A program made the position numbers and the translations under genes. Under the pieces are notes generated by a model, which worked only from the letters and a program-made list of their open reading frames with translations, was not told the DNA's origin and made no database searches. A DNA stretch of 64,000 nucleotides from assembly GCF_011090185.1 (NCBI RefSeq), contig NZ_JAAFGS010000010.1, positions 99,651-163,650 of the forward strand, written 5' to 3'. This document shows, in pieces, positions 60,891 through 64,000 of this stretch (positions within the stretch are counted from its first letter, which is position 1; the number at the start of each line of letters is the position of its first letter). This DNA is from Saccharibacillus alkalitolerans (GTDB taxonomy: Bacteria; Bacillota; Bacilli; Paenibacillales; Paenibacillaceae).

Positions 60891-63200
60891 TTGAAGGTAA
60901 ACGTGAAACCGAGCTACTTCAAGTCGCGGCTTTTCCTGAAATATATTTCTTCCTATTTGTTCGTTCTGCTTATCCCGCTGATCTGCCTGACCTTCGTGCT
61001 GTACCACAACACGGCAGGCAATCTGCGCGCACAGATCGAACAGTCCCATTTCAATCAGCTGAATCAAGCCGAGACGATCGTCGATACCCATCTGCAGCAG
61101 CTGAACGATATCGCTTCCCGAGCCGCTTACGATCCGAGGCTCAGCCGCTACCGCGTGCACGATCCTTATTACAGCTTGGAAGCCGTCGATGCGCTGGGCA
61201 ATTACAAAGCGGCAAGTCCCATCGTGGACGAGATGTTTTTGTACTTCAGGGGCGACCCGAAAATTTATTCCAGCGTCGGCATGTACGATCTGGACGTATT
61301 CGCGGACAAATATCGTTTCCGTAATTGGAGCGGCGGCACGGTAGAACGCGACCTGAACGAAGTGCGCTACGCGACGATGCGCCCCGCCGATCTGGTCGGC
61401 CGGGGTTCGGGATTCGAACAATCGACGCTGGCTTATCTGGTTCCCGTCGTGCCTAATAGTCCGAATCCGCACGGGACGTTGATGTATTTCGTGAAGGAAT
61501 CGAGCCTGACGGGACTGATCGATTCCATTCTGGGCGGCTATGAAGGGTCTTCTTATATTTTTGACGGCGAAGGTCAGGTGCTGGCCGTGAAAAGCAGCCA
61601 GGAAGAAGCTCTGGAACCGGAGGCGCTGGCTTCGCTCGTTTCCCTGTCCACCGGTACCCACAGCATCACCATTCAGGGTGTGCCCCATTCGGTCGTATCC
61701 GTCAAATCCGAATTGAACGGCTGGGAATACGTGACCCTTATGCCCAGTTCGCAATTTTTCAGCAGCGTGCTGCACATCCGTACGTTTATCGCCGCTCTAT
61801 TTTCGATTGTCGTCGTATTCGGCGCGATCGGCGCCCTTTTGCTGGCACGCCGGCAGTACAGCCCCATTTTTCAGCTGTCCGAATTCGCCGAATCCAAACC
61901 GGCCGCACGAAGCGTCGATTCCGATCGAACGGGCGAAGCGGCAGGCCGCAATGAACTCGATCGGATTCGGTCCGCCCTGCAGGCTTACAGCGCGCGGGCC
62001 GACCTGCAGGAGCCTTATGCGCGCAATCATGTTCTGCTCATGCTGCTGCGTCACGGCGGAGACACGAATCCTTCGCCCGAACTGCTGGATTCGTTCGGCC
62101 TGAATTTCGACCGTGCGCGTTATTTCGCCATGCTGATCGGACGCGAACGGCCGGGAGGCACCGCGGACGAAATAAAGGATTGGCAGCTGATGCTCACGAT
62201 GCTGGGCGAAGCGGAATATCCCGAACTGGGCGTCCGCCTCTTCGGCGTCGAACTGCCCAAGCCGGATCAGATCGCGGTCATTGTCGGATTTAACCCGATC
62301 CACGACACGGACGAAGCGGGACAGATCGACCGTATCGCCCGCGCCGTATACGATCATCTGCAGGAAATCGGCCGTCTGAACCCGGCGATCGGAATCGGTA
62401 CCTGCTCCGCGGACCCGCGGCGGCTGAGCCAGTCGTTTATCGAAGCCTGTTCGGCGTTCGAATCCCGCACGCGCGGCGCCGGCATCAACCTGGCTTACTT
62501 CAGCGATCTCTCTTCCGAATCGGGCGAAGCGTGCTGGGTTCCGAAAACCGTGCTGCTCAAACTGTCGCAAAGCCTCAAACAGGGCAACGCGGACATCGCC
62601 GCCCGTTCGATAGCCGAGGCGATGGAAACGCTGCGCGCGCCGGGGTTGTCCGCCAAATACATGCGCTGCATCGGCTTCGACATCTTGAATACGATTTTGA
62701 AAGCGGCCGCCGAAGCGGATGTCGACAGCTTGAACGGCGCCATTCCTCCAATCGAAATGTTCTCCTCGCCCGACGAGCTGGAGCCCTATTTCCTGGAACT
62801 GGTCGATCGGCTGTGCGAACGGATCGAACAAAAGGAAGAATGCGAGGCGCACACGCTGATGGACAAGATCGTGGCTTACATCGACGAACATTATGCGGAC
62901 CATTCGCTGAGTCTGGAGACGATCTCGCACCATTATTCCATCTCCATGTCGTATTTCAGCCGCTCGTTCAAAGAAAAAGTCGGTACCAATTTCGTTCAGT
63001 ATATTTGGCAGAAACGCATGGAAGCGGCTATTGTCGAACTGACGACCACCGACGAACCGCTCAAAGAGATCATCCTACGCATCGGCTATCACGACGCGCC
63101 GAATTTCATCCGCAAATTCAAAAAGGAAACGGGGCACACGCCGGGCCAGTATCGCAAACTGTTCTCCGGCAGCGGCGGAACGCTGAAAGAGAAAGCTTAA
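60891..63200 (+). CDS. Membrane-bound AraC-family sensor-regulator
   Basis: A 769-residue one-component regulator common beside Lpl-type sugar loci. Helix 1 at ~15-38 (YISSYLFVLLIPLICLTFVLY), a ~250-residue outside sensing domain (Cache-like, DTHLQQLNDIASRAAYDPRL), helix 2 at ~298-318 and a cytoplasmic part ending in the AraC double helix-turn-helix (~665-765; SLETISHHYSISMSYFSRSFKEKVGTNFVQYIW and LKEIILRIGYHDAPNFIRKFKKETGHTPGQYRK). The TTG at 60891 is chosen since AAGGAG is 7 bases upstream; the ATG at 60885 would be only 1 base from it. It is divergent from the sugar operon and is its likely activator. Confidence 0.9.
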   Translation: MKVNVKPSYFKSRLFLKYISSYLFVLLIPLICLTFVLYHNTAGNLRAQIEQSHFNQLNQAETIVDTHLQQLNDIASRAAYDPRLSRYRVHDPYYSLEAVDALGNYKAASPIVDEMFLYFRGDPKIYSSVGMYDLDVFADKYRFRNWSGGTVERDLNEVRYATMRPADLVGRGSGFEQSTLAYLVPVVPNSPNPHGTLMYFVKESSLTGLIDSILGGYEGSSYIFDGEGQVLAVKSSQEEALEPEALASLVSLSTGTHSITIQGVPHSVVSVKSELNGWEYVTLMPSSQFFSSVLHIRTFIAALFSIVVVFGAIGALLLARRQYSPIFQLSEFAESKPAARSVDSDRTGEAAGRNELDRIRSALQAYSARADLQEPYARNHVLLMLLRHGGDTNPSPELLDSFGLNFDRARYFAMLIGRERPGGTADEIKDWQLMLTMLGEAEYPELGVRLFGVELPKPDQIAVIVGFNPIHDTDEAGQIDRIARAVYDHLQEIGRLNPAIGIGTCSADPRRLSQSFIEACSAFESRTRGAGINLAYFSDLSSESGEACWVPKTVLLKLSQSLKQGNADIAARSIAEAMETLRAPGLSAKYMRCIGFDILNTILKAAAEADVDSLNGAIPPIEMFSSPDELEPYFLELVDRLCERIEQKEECEAHTLMDKIVAYIDEHYADHSLSLETISHHYSISMSYFSRSFKEKVGTNFVQYIWQKRMEAAIVELTTTDEPLKEIILRIGYHDAPNFIRKFKKETGHTPGQYRKLFSGSGGTLKEKA

Positions 63201-63292
63201 GCCTGCCTTGCGGGCCGACTTGTTTCGCCTCCTTCCGTTCAGGTAATATGAGTAAAGGTTCATCGTTTGTCGATTGGGAGGAGGAATTCGTA

Positions 63293-63883
63293 ATGATCGA
63301 AATTACACGTATGCGCAAAAACATTTTGACGTTATCCGTCGCAGGCCTCGTCGGCTTCGGTTCGCTCGGAGCTGCCGTACCGACGCTTCTGCCTTCCGCT
63401 TCGGCGGCGCAGACGTCGGCCGCCTCAAGCAGCGCCATGGCTCGGGAGACGCTGATGTCGTTCTACAAGCCGGCCTTGAACGGCGAGTTCCCGGGCAACG
63501 CAGACGGCTTCGTGGTCGGCGAGACCAAGCGAACCGAAATCATCGATAAGTTCGGTTCGCCGAACGTCCCCCGCTCTTCTGTAAGCGGCTTCGACAATTA
63601 CACGGCCGATATGGGCAATCCCGGATATGCCATGTCTTACGATGCTTCGGGCGTATTGAAAGAAATCCGTTATTTCGGCACCAATGTCGAGCGTCAGACC
63701 AACATCGGCGGCATCACGCTGTCCATGGTCAAAAAGAACTGGTATACGCCGATTTCCACAACGACGATCAAAAGCGGCGGCGCCGCGCAAACCAAGCTGA
63801 CCTACAAACGCGGGAAATATAAAGTCGAGTTTGTTTTCAACAACTCCGTCGAACTGTCGCATATCAATTTGTTGAAAAGCTGA
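63293..63883 (+). CDS. YjgB-like secreted protein (DUF4309)
   Basis: A 196-residue exported protein. The signal peptide (MRKNILTLSVAGLVGFGSLGAA, cleavage near ASA) follows a short MIEITR lead. The mature chain has the DUF4309 pattern: ARETLMSFYKPALNGEFPGNADGFVVGETKRTEIIDKFGSP and YAMSYDASGVLKEIRYFGTNVERQ, ending KLTYKRGKYKVEFVFN. B. subtilis YjgB is of the same type; function unknown. ATG at 63293 follows GGAGGAGG; the open frame upstream is not coding. Single gene. Confidence 0.87.
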   Translation: MIEITRMRKNILTLSVAGLVGFGSLGAAVPTLLPSASAAQTSAASSSAMARETLMSFYKPALNGEFPGNADGFVVGETKRTEIIDKFGSPNVPRSSVSGFDNYTADMGNPGYAMSYDASGVLKEIRYFGTNVERQTNIGGITLSMVKKNWYTPISTTTIKSGGAAQTKLTYKRGKYKVEFVFNNSVELSHINLLKS

Positions 63884-63926
63884 GTATTGCGCAGGTTCTC
63901 TCGCCTTCTTTGTTTATAGCTCGAAA

Positions 63927-63949
63927 AGGCCGTCCCAGGGGGACGGCCT
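63927..63949. terminator. Hairpin after the YjgB-like gene
   Basis: Perfect 10-base stem AGGCCGTCCC / GGGACGGCCT with a 3-base loop, 43 bases after the stop. T run only on the minus strand side, so it may instead end a gene entering from the right. Confidence 0.6.
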
Positions 63950-64000
63950 CAGGCTGTCGAAAAAGTCACGTAGTAGAGAGAAGCAAGCCGGCTCCGAGAG
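63950..64000. mobile_element. Possible edge of an IS1182-like insertion sequence
   Basis: The bases CAGGCTGTCGAAAAAGTCA at 63950-63968 resemble, from memory, terminal sequence often seen at ends of IS1182-type elements in Paenibacillaceae. No transposase is visible because the window stops 32 bases later; tentative. Confidence 0.25.

Noticed and set aside
1..64000. CRISPR arrays, tRNA/rRNA genes, prophage or defence systems
   Set aside because: No regularly spaced repeats, no tRNA-like cloverleaf and no phage or restriction-type genes were found on reading both strands.

Overview
The window is a dense bacterial chromosome segment from a Gram-positive, endospore-former-like Firmicute of the Paenibacillaceae. 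Evidence: AGGAGG-type ribosome sites almost everywhere, GC-rich codon use, an S-layer-homology (SLH) protein, B. subtilis-type gene sets (mhqR/mhqO/mhqD, pssA-dedA-psd, ycnJ-ycnI, Lpl-type sugar ABC transporter) and many TTG/GTG starts. Saccharibacillus or Paenibacillus is my inference; no rRNA or tRNA is present to confirm it. There is no CRISPR array, prophage or complete insertion sequence, but the last ~50 bases may be the edge of an IS.

Layout. 0-7.6 kb: end of a DUF1275 membrane protein, an SLH protein, a Fur-box-controlled siderophore-binding lipoprotein, a YcaQ-type DNA glycosylase, a TauE/SafE exporter and the mhqD/mhqO/mhqR quinone-response group. 7.8-17.3 kb: a 32-residue peptide gene, a fused ABC/FtsX transporter, a DUF6509-like gene coupled to a Rad3/DinG helicase, and an ECF sigma / anti-sigma / ABC ATPase / ABC permease / unknown operon. 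17.5-25.2 kb: an alpha/beta hydrolase, a CBS protein, copper genes ycnI and ycnJ, a NarL-type two-component system and cardiolipin synthase. 25.3-31.4 kb: flavin reductase, an SGNH-alpha/beta hydrolase fusion, an aldo/keto reductase and two FecCD permeases behind a second Fur box. 31.5-37.4 kb: an apparent motility/signalling patch: small Sm-like protein, chemoreceptor, FIST-GGDEF diguanylate cyclase and a Crh-like HPr lacking the catalytic histidine; three of these carry a sigma-D type -10 element (GCCGATAT). 37.5-44.4 kb: an unknown lipoprotein, a MocR regulator, an OmpR-type two-component system and the phosphatidylethanolamine operon pssA-dedA-psd.

44.4-49.8 kb: remnants of a WYL regulator and a DinB protein around a palindromic operator, a YdeI-like gene, a stand-alone receiver whose phospho-acceptor Asp is replaced by Glu, an AraC regulator, an M3 oligopeptidase and a methyltransferase. 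49.9-63.2 kb: a carbohydrate-use locus: intracellular GH18, a giant transglutaminase-like protein with a degenerate second copy, a CBM9-like protein, a GH29 alpha-L-fucosidase, a solute-binding lipoprotein with two permeases, and a divergent membrane-bound AraC sensor-regulator. No sugar ABC ATPase is encoded here, so a shared MsmX-type ATPase elsewhere is likely. The window ends with a secreted YjgB/DUF4309 protein.

Most genes lie on the minus strand in short operons with ATGA stop/start overlaps and strong intrinsic terminators. The best candidates for undescribed biology are the sigma-D patch with the Crh-like protein, the duplicated transglutaminase-like protein in the fucosidase locus, the Glu-substituted receiver and the unannotated small peptides. 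All calls come from reading the sequence; no database search was run.
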